A stretch of 64,000 bases of DNA, from positions 310,001 to 374,000 of the forward strand of contig CAWJOG010000001.1 of assembly GCA_963844435.1 (NCBI GenBank). The letters are read 5' to 3'. A model generated the notes under the pieces. That model was not told where the DNA came from. It saw only the letters and a program-made list of their open reading frames with translations, and made no database searches. The position numbers were made by a program, and so were the translations under genes. This document shows positions 29,053-38,578 of the stretch, piece by piece. The DNA comes from JBDSLU01 sp963844435. Lineage in GTDB: Bacteria > Acidobacteriota > Vicinamibacteria > Vicinamibacterales > Vicinamibacteraceae. Position 1 is the first letter of the stretch; the number at the start of each line of letters is the position of its first letter.

Positions 29053-29232
29053 GTGATCGACTCGCTGCAGCTGACGGCGCGGCACTCGGTCGCGACGCCG
29101 GCCGACTGGAAGCCGGGCGACGACGTGATCATCGTGCCCGCGCTCTCCGACGAGGACGCCCGGAAGAAGTTTCCGGCAGGGTTTACCGCGAAGAAGCCGT
29201 ACTTGCGGGTGGTGCCGCAGCCGGCGGGATAA
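29038..29232 (+). pseudogene. 1-Cys peroxiredoxin C-terminal fragment
   Basis: The frame EPLRVIDSLQLTARHSVATP, then DWKPGDDVIIVPALSDEDAR and KKPYLRVVPQPAG, is the C-terminal domain of PRDX6-type 1-Cys peroxiredoxins. The thioredoxin-fold half with the peroxidatic Cys is missing. The upstream sequence switches to a regulator fragment on the other strand. The in-frame ATG at 28996 lies in that foreign piece, so this is not a functional gene. Confidence 0.75.
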
Positions 29233-29312
29233 AGACAGACTCCCGCCCGTCCGCGTTTTCCGATAGCTTTACGCCCCTCAGTCCAACTTCGAAGACTCAC
29301 CGGAGGTGGCGT

Positions 29313-30776
29313 ATGGCCAGGTCTCAGGGTGACATCCGCCTCATGGCGGCGATACTCGTCATCGTCGCCAGCCCTGCTGCACGTGCACAGGTCGCATCGG
29401 ACCACCGGTTGGCATTCGCGCACGTCAGCGTCGTCGACGTCGAGCGGGGTGTCACCAGGCACGATCAGACGGTGGTCGTGGTTGGCAACCGGATCGCAGA
29501 GGTCGGTCCGGCCGGCGGCGTGACGGTCCCGGCTGGGGCCCGGGTCGTCGATGCGCGCGGCAAGTATCTGATTCCCGGCCTGTGGGACATGCACGCGCAC
29601 GGGCAGTTCTCGGTCGACAACTTCATCCTGCACGGGGCGCACGGCGTCACCGGCATCCGCCACATCGGAGGGCCGCTCGACGAAGCGGTCGCGTTCCGGC
29701 GAATGGGATCGGCGGAGCTTCGTGCGTATCCGATGCGAATCCGGGTGGGTGCGCTGTCGGGATTCGTGCTCGACGCCTTCGACCAGTACCCGCAGTTCGG
29801 CGCCACGAAGCTCGTGTCAAGCCCTGAGGAGGGTCGCAAGGCCGTCGCTGCGCTCCACGCGGCGCGTGTGGATTTCGTGAAGATTCACACGCAGATGACC
29901 CGGGAGACGTGGCGCGCGATCGTCGCGGAAGCGCGGGCCGTCGGCATGCCCTTCGCCGGCCATGTCCCGTACGCCGTGACGACGGCGGAGGCGGCAGACG
30001 CCGGGCAGAAGAGCATCGAACATCTCACCGGCGTGCCAATCGCCTGCTCCTCGGAGGAGGAGGGCATCCGCCGCACTGTCGCCGCCCTGCCGACCGGCCC
30101 CGAGGGGACTGCGCCCAAGGTCGAACACGCCACGTCGGAGCGAGTGCTGGCGACGTTCGATCGGCAGAAGTGCGAGGCGCTTGCGGGGCGATTGGCGCGC
30201 GCGCGCACGTGGCTGGTGCCGACTTTGGTGGTGATCGATCCCGATCGATGTTGCCTGCGGGCAGCCGATGATCCCCGGGGGCGTTACCTTCCCCCGCTCA
30301 TCCGCCAGTGGTGGGAAGGCGCGGCGAGCATCCCCGTCCCCGACACCGATCGTGCGACGCAGCGTCGGATGTTCCAGAAGCGCCTGGACATGGTCGGAAT
30401 GTTCCACCGCCTCGGCGTTCTCCTGCTGGCCGGGACCGACATGGGGCTGCCGTGGGTCTATCCGGGCCTGTCGCTGCACGACGAGCTCGGGTGGCTCGTG
30501 CGTGCAGGACTCAGCCCTGCCGACGCGCTCCGCACGGCGACGTTGAATCCGGCACGTTACCTCGATCGCGCCGGCGATCTCGGAACCGTTGCGACAGGCA
30601 AGCTGGCCGATCTCGTGCTGCTCGACGCCGATCCGCTGCGCGACATCGCCAACACGCGCCGCGTGCGAGCCGTCGTGCTGGACGGCGAATTGTTCGATGA
30701 CGCCGCCATCCGGCGGTTGCTGGACGAGGTCGCCGAGCGGGCGCGACAATCCTCACCGACGACGCCGCCCCAATGA
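29313..30776 (+). CDS. Secreted amidohydrolase, prolidase/imidazolonepropionase-like
   Basis: The ATG at 29313 follows CGGAGGTG. The 487-residue product has a signal peptide (AAILVIVASPAARAQ), the N-terminal beta-sandwich (AFAHVSVVDVERGVTRHDQT), the metal motif HxH in GLWDMHAHGQF, a Lys in VDFVKIHTQM, His residues in FAGHVPY and SIEHLTG, and Asp in LLAGTDMG. All metal ligands of the amidohydrolase superfamily are present. The C-terminus (ATGKLADLVLLDADPL) is typical. Members hydrolyse Xaa-Pro dipeptides or cyclic amides. It is intact and apparently monocistronic. Confidence 0.9.
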   Translation: MARSQGDIRLMAAILVIVASPAARAQVASDHRLAFAHVSVVDVERGVTRHDQTVVVVGNRIAEVGPAGGVTVPAGARVVDARGKYLIPGLWDMHAHGQFSVDNFILHGAHGVTGIRHIGGPLDEAVAFRRMGSAELRAYPMRIRVGALSGFVLDAFDQYPQFGATKLVSSPEEGRKAVAALHAARVDFVKIHTQMTRETWRAIVAEARAVGMPFAGHVPYAVTTAEAADAGQKSIEHLTGVPIACSSEEEGIRRTVAALPTGPEGTAPKVEHATSERVLATFDRQKCEALAGRLARARTWLVPTLVVIDPDRCCLRAADDPRGRYLPPLIRQWWEGAASIPVPDTDRATQRRMFQKRLDMVGMFHRLGVLLLAGTDMGLPWVYPGLSLHDELGWLVRAGLSPADALRTATLNPARYLDRAGDLGTVATGKLADLVLLDADPLRDIANTRRVRAVVLDGELFDDAAIRRLLDEVAERARQSSPTTPPQ

Positions 30777-31113
30777 CCGGCGCACTGAAGGATTCGGCAT
30801 CACGTTCGCGTCGAGACGGGCACGTCCCCTTCTTAGCGGCCTTCGTCGTCCTTGTCGTCCTCCTTGTCGTCCCCGTCGGTCTCCTCGTGCCGAGGGGTGA
30901 AGACCGGGGGAAACCCAGGGAGTGAATGCGGATGTTGCAGCCAATCTCGTCGTTGTCCGTGTCTTCCTGAAAGAACGAGCGGGACCTGGTGAGGTTCAGC
31001 GTAGCGTTGTTGATGATCGCGACGGATGCGGCGCGATCTGGACATCGACTCCGAACCCTGTTTGCGGTGATATCGTCACGCACGGTGCCCCACTCCCCCG
31101 TCCTGCCTGACTG
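30777..31113 (-). pseudogene. Gene debris with acidic C-terminal tail
   Basis: On the minus strand, one frame reads VAIINNATLNLTRSRSFFQE, then DTDNDEIGCNIRIHSL. After a shift near 30915 another reads PGFPPVFTPRHEETDGDD, then KEDDKDDEGR and a stop at 30833. The tail matches the one at 11568-11621. The body is not recognised as any family. It may be the last part of a lost secreted protein. No other gene is seen in this interval. Confidence 0.35.
30866..30892. repeat. 27-nt repeat, copy 2 (acidic-tail coding)
   Basis: Identical, in inverted orientation, to 11568-11594; see that entry. Confidence 0.6.
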
Positions 31114-32496
31114 ATGCCTCCCGTCCACGAGCCGGCAGCAGTTCCTTCCGACTGGCTGACTCGTTTCTCGCAGGCGATCGGTCGAATCATTCCGGACGCC
31201 ATGTCCACGGCGGTCGGCATGCTGCTGCTGCTTGGCGTCTGGGCCCTTGCGATCGGCAATTCGGGCGCTGCCGTCATGGACGCGTTCTATCGCGGCCTCT
31301 GGATGCTGCTGCCGTTCACGATGCAGATGGCGCTGATTCTGGTGCTGAGTTCGACCCTCGGCGCGGCGCCGGTGTTCAGGCACGCGGTCACCCGCCTCTC
31401 CCGCCTGCCACGCACGCGCGACCAGGTATTCGCGCTGTCCTGTCTGCTGATCGCGTGCCTGGCGTATCTCTACTGGGGGCTCGCCATGGCGCTTGGCCCG
31501 CTCGTGTCGATCTCTTTTGCCCGCGAGGCGGAGAAGAAGGGGATCGAGGTTGATCTTCCCTTCCTGCTCGCCACGACGTTCTCGGCCCAGGCGATCTGGC
31601 AGTTCGGTCTCTCGGCGAGCGCCCCGCTCCTGATGAATACGCCGGGCCACTTCCTCGAGAAGCAGACCGGTCTGATGCCGCTGTCGACCACGATTTGGGC
31701 GCCGGCCACCTTGGTCTTCATCGTGGCGTTCCTGATGGCCATCCTTGTCGCTGCGCGATTCCTGCACCCGAGCCGTCCCCAACCGCTCTCCCAGTTTCCC
31801 GACGCGTCCAAGCTGGCCGAGCCGCTCCTCGTGATCGCCGAAGCGGAACCGATCGACCATGCCGTGCCGCTTCCAACCCTCTCGGACCGGGTCGAGCGGA
31901 GCTCGATACCGGTGGCGATCCTCGTCACCGCACTGGCTGCCTGGGTCTACTATCACTTTCGCGTCAAGCAACTCGGACTGGATCTCAACTCGCTCAACAC
32001 CGTCCTGTTCGGTTTGGCGCTGCTCGCCCACCGGAACGTTTCCAACTTCAACCGGGCGCTTCAGACCGCAATCCTGTCGTGCTGGCCGATCGTCGTGATG
32101 TACCACCTCTACGGCGGGGTGGCCGGTCTGCTCCAGTTCACGACGCTTGGCGGCACGATCGGTGGGCTGCTCGCGACAGTGGCCACGCGGCACACGTTCC
32201 CATTCTTCACGGCGCTGATTTCGACCGTGGTGGCCTGCTTCGTCCCCTCGAGCGGCGGCCAATGGGTCATTCAGGGATATGTGACGGTCACGGCTGCGAC
32301 TGCCGTCGGCGCGTCGGTCCAACAAAGCCTTCTGGCGGTGTCGATCGGCGACCAGATGGGAAATCTGCTGACTCCGTTCTGGGCGGCAGTGGGCGCGGGG
32401 ATCGCCCGGATCGATTTCCGGCGGTTCATTGGTTACCAGTTTGCCTATGCGGCGATCTGGTTCGTGCTGGGCGTGTTGATTTTTACGCTGCTCTGA
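31114..32496 (+). CDS. AtoE-like short-chain fatty acid transporter
   Basis: The 460-residue protein has about 12 membrane helices and the features of the short-chain fatty acid transporter family: WLTRFSQAIGRIIPDAMSTA at the start, YLYWGLAMALGPLVSISFAR, LLMNTPGHFLE, and FVPSSGGQWVIQGYVT near the C-terminus. Family members (AtoE) take up acetoacetate, butyrate or similar acids across the inner membrane. It is intact. No acetoacetate pathway gene is adjacent. It stands 54 bases before the deacylase-like gene and may be co-transcribed with it. Confidence 0.9.
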   Translation: MPPVHEPAAVPSDWLTRFSQAIGRIIPDAMSTAVGMLLLLGVWALAIGNSGAAVMDAFYRGLWMLLPFTMQMALILVLSSTLGAAPVFRHAVTRLSRLPRTRDQVFALSCLLIACLAYLYWGLAMALGPLVSISFAREAEKKGIEVDLPFLLATTFSAQAIWQFGLSASAPLLMNTPGHFLEKQTGLMPLSTTIWAPATLVFIVAFLMAILVAARFLHPSRPQPLSQFPDASKLAEPLLVIAEAEPIDHAVPLPTLSDRVERSSIPVAILVTALAAWVYYHFRVKQLGLDLNSLNTVLFGLALLAHRNVSNFNRALQTAILSCWPIVVMYHLYGGVAGLLQFTTLGGTIGGLLATVATRHTFPFFTALISTVVACFVPSSGGQWVIQGYVTVTAATAVGASVQQSLLAVSIGDQMGNLLTPFWAAVGAGIARIDFRRFIGYQFAYAAIWFVLGVLIFTLL

Positions 32497-32550
32497 GAGA
32501 AAGAACCACAGGGTGCGCGCGAATCGCCAGACGGTCTAGACTACGCGCCA

Positions 32551-34303
32551 ATGAGCGCAACCCGGCCCCCTTCCATGTGTCGACCGTTCGCTGCAGTCCT
32601 TGCCGCCGTGGTCCTCTCGACCGCGTGTGGCAGCCCCCCACAGGCCCCGGCGCTGTCTGCCGCCGCACCTGCCGCTCAGGCTCGACCCTTCGACGTGGTG
32701 ATCGCCAACGGCCGCGTGGTGGACGGCACCGGCGCGCCGTGGTTCCGGGCCGACGTCGGCATCACCGGCGACCGCATCACGGCGATTGGCAACCTGTCGT
32801 CCGCCCGTGCGCTCGCCCGCATCGACGCCGCGGGGCAGGTGGTGGCGCCAGGGTTCATCGACCTGCTCGGCCAGTCCGAGTTCAACGTGCTGGTGGACTC
32901 GCGTGCCGCCAGCAAGATCACGCAGGGCATCACCACCGAGATCACGGGCGAGGGCGTCTCGATCGCCCCCGTCAACGACGCGATGAAGGCCGACCGCAAG
33001 GCCAGCTACGACTTCTTCAGGATCACGCAGGACTGGCGGACGCTCGACGAGTACTTCGCCCGGCTGGCGAAGTCGACGACCGCCGATCAACGTCGGGACG
33101 TTCGTGGGCTCGGGCGGGCTCCGCGACTACGTGATGGGCAAGGACGACCGCGTCGCCACTGCCGACGAGATCGCGAAGATGAAGGCACTCGTGGCGGAAG
33201 CCATGGCGCACGGCGCACTGGGACTGAGTTCCTCGCTGCAGTACGTCCCCAACCGATTCTCGACGACCGACGAGCTCGTCGAGCTGGCGAAGGTGGCGGC
33301 CGAGCACGGCGGCATCTACATCACGCACCAGCGCTCGGAGGCCAACAAGGTGTTCGAGTCGGTCGACGAGGTCCTGGCGATCGCCGAGCGCGCCGACATC
33401 CCGACCGAGATCTGGCACCTGAAGACCGCCTACAAGGCCAACTGGGGAAAGATGACCGAGGTCCTGCGTCGCATCGACGCGGCGCGCGCCAGGGGCCTGC
33501 GCGTGTCGGCCAACATCTACCCCTACGACCGCGCCTCCAACGGCCTCGATGCCTGCCTGCCCGTCTGGGTGCGCGAGGGCGGCACCGACGCCATGCTGAA
33601 GCGCCTGCAGGATCCCGACACCCGGGCGCGGGTCAAGCGGGACATGGACGACCCGAATGCGCCGTTCGAGAACCAGTGGTTCGGATCGGGCGGCCCAGCC
33701 GGCGTCATGCTCAGTTCGGTCCTGGATCCCGCGTTGCGCAAATACGAGGGGATGTCCTTCGACGCGATCGGCAAGGCGATGGGCAAGGACCCGCGTGACG
33801 CCGCCATCGACCTCGTCATCGCCGACAAGGCGGAGTCGTCGGTCATCATCTCGATCATGCGCGAGAGCGACGTGATCGAGGCGATGCGCACGCCATGGGT
33901 GTCGTTCGACACCGACTCGGGCGCGCGCGCCGAAGACGGACCGTTGTCGGAGTCCAAGTCGCATCCGCGAGCGTGGGGCACCTTCACGCGCGTCCTGGGC
34001 AAGTACGTGCGGCAGGACGGCGTGCTCACGCTGGAAGAGGCCGTGCGCAAGATGACCTCGCAGGCCGCGATTCGCGTCGGCATCACCGACCGGGGCCTGG
34101 TGCGTCCGGGCATGATGGCCGATCTGGTCGTCTTCGACCCGGCCACGGTGGCCGACACGGCGACGTTCGAGCAGCCGAACCGCTACTCGGTCGGTGTCCG
34201 GCACGTGTTCGTGAACGGCAAGGCCGTCGTGGCCAACGGGGCGATCACGAATGCCCGTCCGGGCCGGGCGCTGCGCGGTCCGGGTTACCGCGGTGAACGC
34301 TGA
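32551..34303 (+). CDS. N-acyl-D-amino-acid deacylase-like amidohydrolase, HxH motif absent (one frameshift)
   Basis: The start MSATRPPSMCRPFAAVLAAV has a hydrophobic segment and a possible lipobox (LSTACG). The fold is that of D-aminoacylases (DVVIANGRVVDGTGAPWFRA, APGFIDLLGQSEFNVLVDSR, TTEITGEGVSIAP). A one-base shift near 33082 breaks it; the other frame resumes with INVGTFVGSGGLRDYVMG and runs to RALRGPGYRGER. Total length is about 583 residues. After APGFID the usual HTHxD metal site is replaced by LLGQSE, seen in a distinct branch of the family. A Cys is absent from TEITGEG, while IYITHQRSE and TEIWHLKTA keep later His ligands. It is probably periplasmic. Confidence 0.85.
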
Positions 34304-34348
34304 CAGGGCCTGTCACCCAGCGGCAGGGCGCGGCTCTACAATGCATCG

Positions 34349-34867
34349 ATGCGTATCGCTGACGCGAGTCCAGCCCTCACGCGCCTCTTCTGCGAACTGG
34401 TCGACGGCGTGACCAGTTCGGCCGGTGGCTCGGTCCTCAATTCGGGCGATCCCGGCCTGGTGCGATCGCTGGACCGGCTGTCGGCGGCCGAGGCATCCCG
34501 CTCGGTCGACGGCGGTGCGACGATCGCCGCGCATGCTCAGCACCTGCGCTACGGGCTCTCGTTGATGAATCGGTGGGCGGAGGACGGCGGCGATCCGTTC
34601 GCGGATCCGGCGTGGGACCAGGCGTGGACGACGACGGGCGTCGATGCGACCGCGTGGGAGGACATCCGCAAGGGACTGCGGCACGAAGCGGAGCGCTGGC
34701 GCCAGGCGCTGCAATCACCGCGTGACATCACCGATGCCGATCTGGCAGGACTGATCGCGAGCATCGCCCATGTCGCCTATCACCTCGGCGCGATCCGGCA
34801 GATCGATCGGCGCGCTCGTGGACCCCGCGAGGGGACCTTCACCGGGGGACCGTCGCGGTCGACGTGA
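34349..34867 (+). CDS. DinB-like four-helix protein
   Basis: This 172-residue protein has the DinB/YfiT-type four-helix pattern with the expected His triad spread over AAHAQHLRYGLSLMNRW near residue 65 and AHVAYHLGAIRQI near the C-terminus. Members bind a divalent metal and some act as thiol-dependent transferases or hydrolases. No catalytic role can be named here. Its stop overlaps the cyclophilin start region (34864), so the two are co-translated. Confidence 0.72.
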   Translation: MRIADASPALTRLFCELVDGVTSSAGGSVLNSGDPGLVRSLDRLSAAEASRSVDGGATIAAHAQHLRYGLSLMNRWAEDGGDPFADPAWDQAWTTTGVDATAWEDIRKGLRHEAERWRQALQSPRDITDADLAGLIASIAHVAYHLGAIRQIDRRARGPREGTFTGGPSRST

Positions 34868-35487
34868 CCAGCATGATTCGCGCACTTGCCCTCGCCATCG
34901 TCATCGCAGCCGGGACCGCTTCACAAGCGCCCGACCGCCGACAGGACACCGTCGTCGCCTTCGAGACCGAAAAGGGGACGATCGAGTTCGAGGTCGACAG
35001 CGCCCGCGCCCCGGCCACGGCCGCCAACTTCCTGCGCTATGTCGACGGCGGATTCTTCGACGGCGGCAGCGTCAATCGCGCGGTCCGCCCGGACAACACC
35101 GTCCGGCACGACGTCGAGATTCAGGTCATCCAGTTCCAGATCGACGAGGCGCGGAGCCGGCAGGAGTACCCACCGATTCCGCTGGAGCGCACGAGTGTCA
35201 CGGGACTGAAGCACGTCGACGGCACAATCTCGATGGCGCGTGGCGGCCCCGATACCGCGACCGGGTCGTTTTCCATCGTCATCGGCGACCAGCCCGAGAT
35301 GGACTTCGGCGGCCGTCGCAACCCGGACGGCCAGGGATTCGCAGCGTTCGGTCGTGTCGTGCGCGGGGTGGATGTGGTGAAGGCGATCCACGCATCGCCC
35401 ACCGGCTCGGCCGGCCCGTATGGAACCGAATCGCTGTCGCCGCCCATCAAGATCCTGAAGGCGTACCGACGAAAGCCCGGAGTCTGA
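34864..35487 (+). CDS. Secreted cyclophilin-type peptidyl-prolyl isomerase
   Basis: A GTG at 34864 overlaps the previous stop; the ATG at 34873 (MIRALALAIVIAAGTASQA) is the more natural start because it opens the signal peptide. The mature domain is cyclophilin-like: TEKGTIEFEVDSARAPATAA, NFLRYVDGGFFDG, GTISMARGGPDTATGSFSIV and FAAFGRVVRGVDVVKAIH. The key SMAR and GSFSI segments match, but the FHR active-site motif reads VNRAV, so the catalytic Arg and its neighbour are kept only in part. It likely helps fold periplasmic proteins. Confidence 0.88.
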   Translation: MTSMIRALALAIVIAAGTASQAPDRRQDTVVAFETEKGTIEFEVDSARAPATAANFLRYVDGGFFDGGSVNRAVRPDNTVRHDVEIQVIQFQIDEARSRQEYPPIPLERTSVTGLKHVDGTISMARGGPDTATGSFSIVIGDQPEMDFGGRRNPDGQGFAAFGRVVRGVDVVKAIHASPTGSAGPYGTESLSPPIKILKAYRRKPGV

Positions 35488-35496
35488 CCCGGTCGA

Positions 35497-36645
35497 TCAG
35501 CGTTGAACCGCCGCAACCGACTGGTCGGGAAACGGGAGATCGCCCAGAACCGGCTTCTTTACACGATAGGCGCGCGCCACGGCGCCGTTCAGGAACTGCA
35601 TCGGCAGGTGCAGTCGCATCCCCCATGACTTCTCGCTGTGCTCGGCCATCGGGAAGCACAGGTGCATCAGGTTGCGGCCGTACTCCCATCCGCGCGAGAT
35701 GAGCGCCATCGCCATCCCGACGGTCACCTCGTAGTTGTCGCCGGGCCAGCCACTATCGAGGTAGAAGCCCACGTCCCTGAACGGCTCGGAGAATACGCGG
35801 TCGATGAGATCGTCGCGGTGCGAAAAGGTGCTCGACATGCAGCAGGCGCTGCCGAACACGTCGGGGTACTGCCAGACTGTGTAGAACGAGACGACGCCGC
35901 CGAGCGAGGAACCCCACACGGAGCGGTCCCTCCGATGCCGGCCTACACGAATGCCGCGGCGCTCGACCTCGGGCACGACCTCCTCAGCCAGCGACCGCGC
36001 GTACAACTCGTAGCCAGGCTTCGTGTACTCGGTCATCCGATCGTTGGAATTGACACCCAGGATGATGAAGTCCTCGACGGCGTTCATGGCGCGCAGAACA
36101 TCACTCGTCTTGTCGACCGCCCAATCCTGACCGAGGAACGCCTCCGCCGGGAAGAACAGGTTCTGCCCGTCCTGCATGTAGACGACCGGGAACTCGCTCA
36201 GCGTGTTCTCGTCGTACCCCGGCGGCAGATAGCCGCGGAGCTTGTGGTCGCGGCCAAGGATTTTCGATGGGAGCTCCACGAGCGTGGAGAACCGCCCCAC
36301 CTCGGGACTGAAGAAGTATGGGTAGGCGACGCGTGCGTCCGGCTCGGTCATGATAGCCAGCTTGTTGGGACCGAGGGCCCAGTGCGTCGACCCGCTCTCG
36401 ACGAGACACGGCTTGAAGTACAGGAACGGCTGATCCGCTTCGAGCTCGAAGGTGGACACAGTGCCGTCATCGCTGACCGCGACCGGCTCGAGATTCGCGT
36501 CCCAGTCCTTCTCCGTGCGGAGCACCATGCCTCCGCGTGCCGCGGGATAGGCGACCCGGAGCGTTCGCCTGAGCGTGCGCTCGGTCGTGTAGAGGCGTGT
36601 CTTCCCGGGGGTACTCATTCGTTCTACAGCCTCTTGTCTACTCAT
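35497..36645 (-). CDS. Esterase D/enterochelin esterase-like hydrolase
   Basis: The 382-residue product (start at 36645, or MSTPGKTRLY at 36618) is an alpha/beta hydrolase of the putative esterase family: RGYLPPGYDENTLSEFPVVY, MQDGQNLFFPAEAFLGQDW, nucleophile Ser in SVWGSSLGGVVSFY and His in MAEHSEKSW. An N-terminal beta domain of about 120 residues, as in enterochelin esterases, precedes it. There is no signal peptide. The short stretch RRGIRVGRHRRDRSVWG looks slightly garbled. It is convergent with the cyclophilin gene, ten bases apart. Confidence 0.85.
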   Translation of the reverse strand: MSRQEAVERMSTPGKTRLYTTERTLRRTLRVAYPAARGGMVLRTEKDWDANLEPVAVSDDGTVSTFELEADQPFLYFKPCLVESGSTHWALGPNKLAIMTEPDARVAYPYFFSPEVGRFSTLVELPSKILGRDHKLRGYLPPGYDENTLSEFPVVYMQDGQNLFFPAEAFLGQDWAVDKTSDVLRAMNAVEDFIILGVNSNDRMTEYTKPGYELYARSLAEEVVPEVERRGIRVGRHRRDRSVWGSSLGGVVSFYTVWQYPDVFGSACCMSSTFSHRDDLIDRVFSEPFRDVGFYLDSGWPGDNYEVTVGMAMALISRGWEYGRNLMHLCFPMAEHSEKSWGMRLHLPMQFLNGAVARAYRVKKPVLGDLPFPDQSVAAVQR

Positions 36646-36682
36646 TCATCGCAGAGGCGTCAAGCAGGATCGGAGAGGTCCT

Positions 36683-37250
36683 TCATGACCCGGCCGTCCA
36701 GGTGAAATTCTTCGCCGGGCTCGTCCCGCTGGCGATTCCGCTCCCCTGCGACGCGTACCGGAAACGGAACCCCACGTCACGGGGAAGGCGCACGATGCCG
36801 AAGCCCAAGCACGCATATCCGGGCTCGAGTGCCGGACACTCGGAAGAGGCGTACAGTGACCTCAGCCGCGCCCAGGTCGCGGTCCCCTGCTCGCAGGCTT
36901 CCTTCGGCGCCTCGTCCGCGCGGGTGATGTCGTTCGCCGGCCGCCCTTTGTAAGAGCAATATTCGAACGTCACCGTCCCGGCCTGTGCCGCACTTCCGGT
37001 GCTGCTCGTAACGGAGGCCTTCAGGATCAGTTCGGCGGTCTGGACCGGCAGGCTCGTCACCTCCTGCAGCGTCCCGTCCACGCTGGCCATGAAGGTCAGG
37101 GTGTAAACCCCTGGCGCGGCCGCCGGAGGCTTCGCGCTCAACTCACCGGCGGCCGCCGGGAGCCGCGGTCGGGGCCAGCGGCGATGGACTCGAGCATCCG
37201 GCGAAGGCAAACAGACCGAGGACAATCGGGACGAGACTGAGTTTCTTCAT
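36683..37250 (-). CDS. Small lipoprotein, unknown function (frameshifted)
   Basis: The ATG at 37250 with GGAG upstream gives MKKLSLVPIVLGLFAFAGC, a clear lipoprotein signal, then SSPSPLAPTAAPGG. A shift near 37155 moves to the frame GELSAKPPAAAPGVYTLTFM, which continues through a beta-rich domain (EVTSLPVQTAELILKASVTS) with four Cys residues to YASQGSGIASGTSPAKNF and a stop at 36683. Total is about 188 residues. It lies between the esterase and the PD40 gene on the same strand, so it probably shares an operon with them. Confidence 0.65.
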
Positions 37251-37278
37251 AACTGCTCCAGGAAAGTTGGCGTGATAG

Positions 37279-38329
37279 CTACTGCCCGATGCTGTCTGCC
37301 GACCACTTGCCCCAGCTCGGGAAGCCGCTGAAGCCTGGCGAGGGTGTGAACGTGATCTGAGTGACGTTGGTGCCGTCAGCGTTTATCGTGTAGACCTCGA
37401 GGTGGCCGCGCGCACCCTGTGCGCCGACACGGCGATGGAACGCGATGCGATCCCCGGCAGGTGACCAGGTCGGCTTGCTGACGGCGACGTTGTTCGGCGT
37501 CGGTCCGGCGCTGAAGTTCGTCAGCCTCTCGGCGTCTCCAGTCCCGTCCGCCTTCATCACGTAGATCTCGGGCGTGCCGTCGCGATTACTCTCGAACGCG
37601 ATGAGGTCTCCCTTTGGCGAAAATGCAGGGTTGGCATCGCTGCCGGCGGCATTCGTCAGTCTGCGCGAGGCCGGTTCCATCCGCGTCGATCACGTAGATC
37701 TCCTGGTTGCCCGCACGGTTACTTGTGAATGCGATCGCATTCCCTTTCGCGGACCAGTCGCAGCGGATGTTGTCGCCGTTCAGTCCGGGCTGTCCGGGTA
37801 GCCGGTCGGGGCTGGTGAGGTTGGTCAGACCGGTGCCGTGGACGTTCACGATGTAGATGTCGCGCGGCGTGGTCTGGCCGTGAAAGCAGAGCTCATTGCC
37901 GCTTTGCGAGAAGCTCGGAAAGGCGGCTCCCCCGGGAAGGCTGACCAGGAGTTGCTGTTCGGTGCCGTCCAGGTTCATGAGGTGGATCTGGGGAACCCGA
38001 TCCACCCGATTGCTCTGGAACGCGATCAGCTTCTTGCTGTGGGACCAGTCGGCCCCGCCACTGTTGTACGCCGCGGGATCGGTCGGGGCGCCGCCACCAG
38101 CGTGAGGCGGACCGGGTTGGTGCCGTCGGGCGCCATCACGTAGATGTCTTCGCATTGGGGAGGGTTGCACATCCCCTGCGTCGCTCGGATTGTCGCGGTC
38201 GGTGGTGAACAGGATGAAGCCGTCGTTGGCGCCGTCCTGGCCCGCATGCGGGACGGCAAGCCAGGCCACCGAGAGAAGAGCGAGGGTTGAAAAGAGCAGC
38301 CGACGGTGTCCGTTTCCGGTGGTTTTCAT
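37279..38329 (-). CDS. Secreted PD40/TolB-like beta-propeller protein (frameshifted)
   Basis: The start at 38329 (MKTTGNGHRRLLFSTLALLS) is a signal peptide. Repeated PD40 motifs follow: FILFTTDRDNPSDAG, KKLIAFQSNRVDRVPQIHLM, AIAFTSNRAGNQEIYVIDAD and, in another frame, LIAFESNRDGTPEIYVMKAD and RIAFHRRVGAQG. Shifts near 38165, 38095 and 37670 split the gene, but the repeats continue in register. Total is about 350 residues with about six blades. It resembles the periplasmic TolB propeller without its N-terminal domain. Its partner is unknown. Confidence 0.75.
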
Positions 38330-38578
38330 CGTTACTCCTGTCGCTAAACGACGTTCACCAGCCGAACATCCAGTCGTTGATCGAGTGGACGCGGTTACCT
38401 GCTGGCCATCACGTTCGGCGCCGAACGATGCCTCGGTCCGCGGCGCCGCGACAATGGCTGGCGGCTGTTTTCGATGTCACTGGCCAAGTGGCTGCGAAAC
38501 AAGCGTTTAGATCCGCGTCTGATTGGTATTTGGCGAAGGGACGGGGTACACTGCGCCCCTCTCGCTCTGAAGGGAGCC

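Noticed and set aside
34301..34315. Small hairpin TGACAG-GGC-CTGTCA at the stop of the deacylase-like gene
   Set aside because: The stem has only six pairs and no T-run, so it is too weak to call a terminator.
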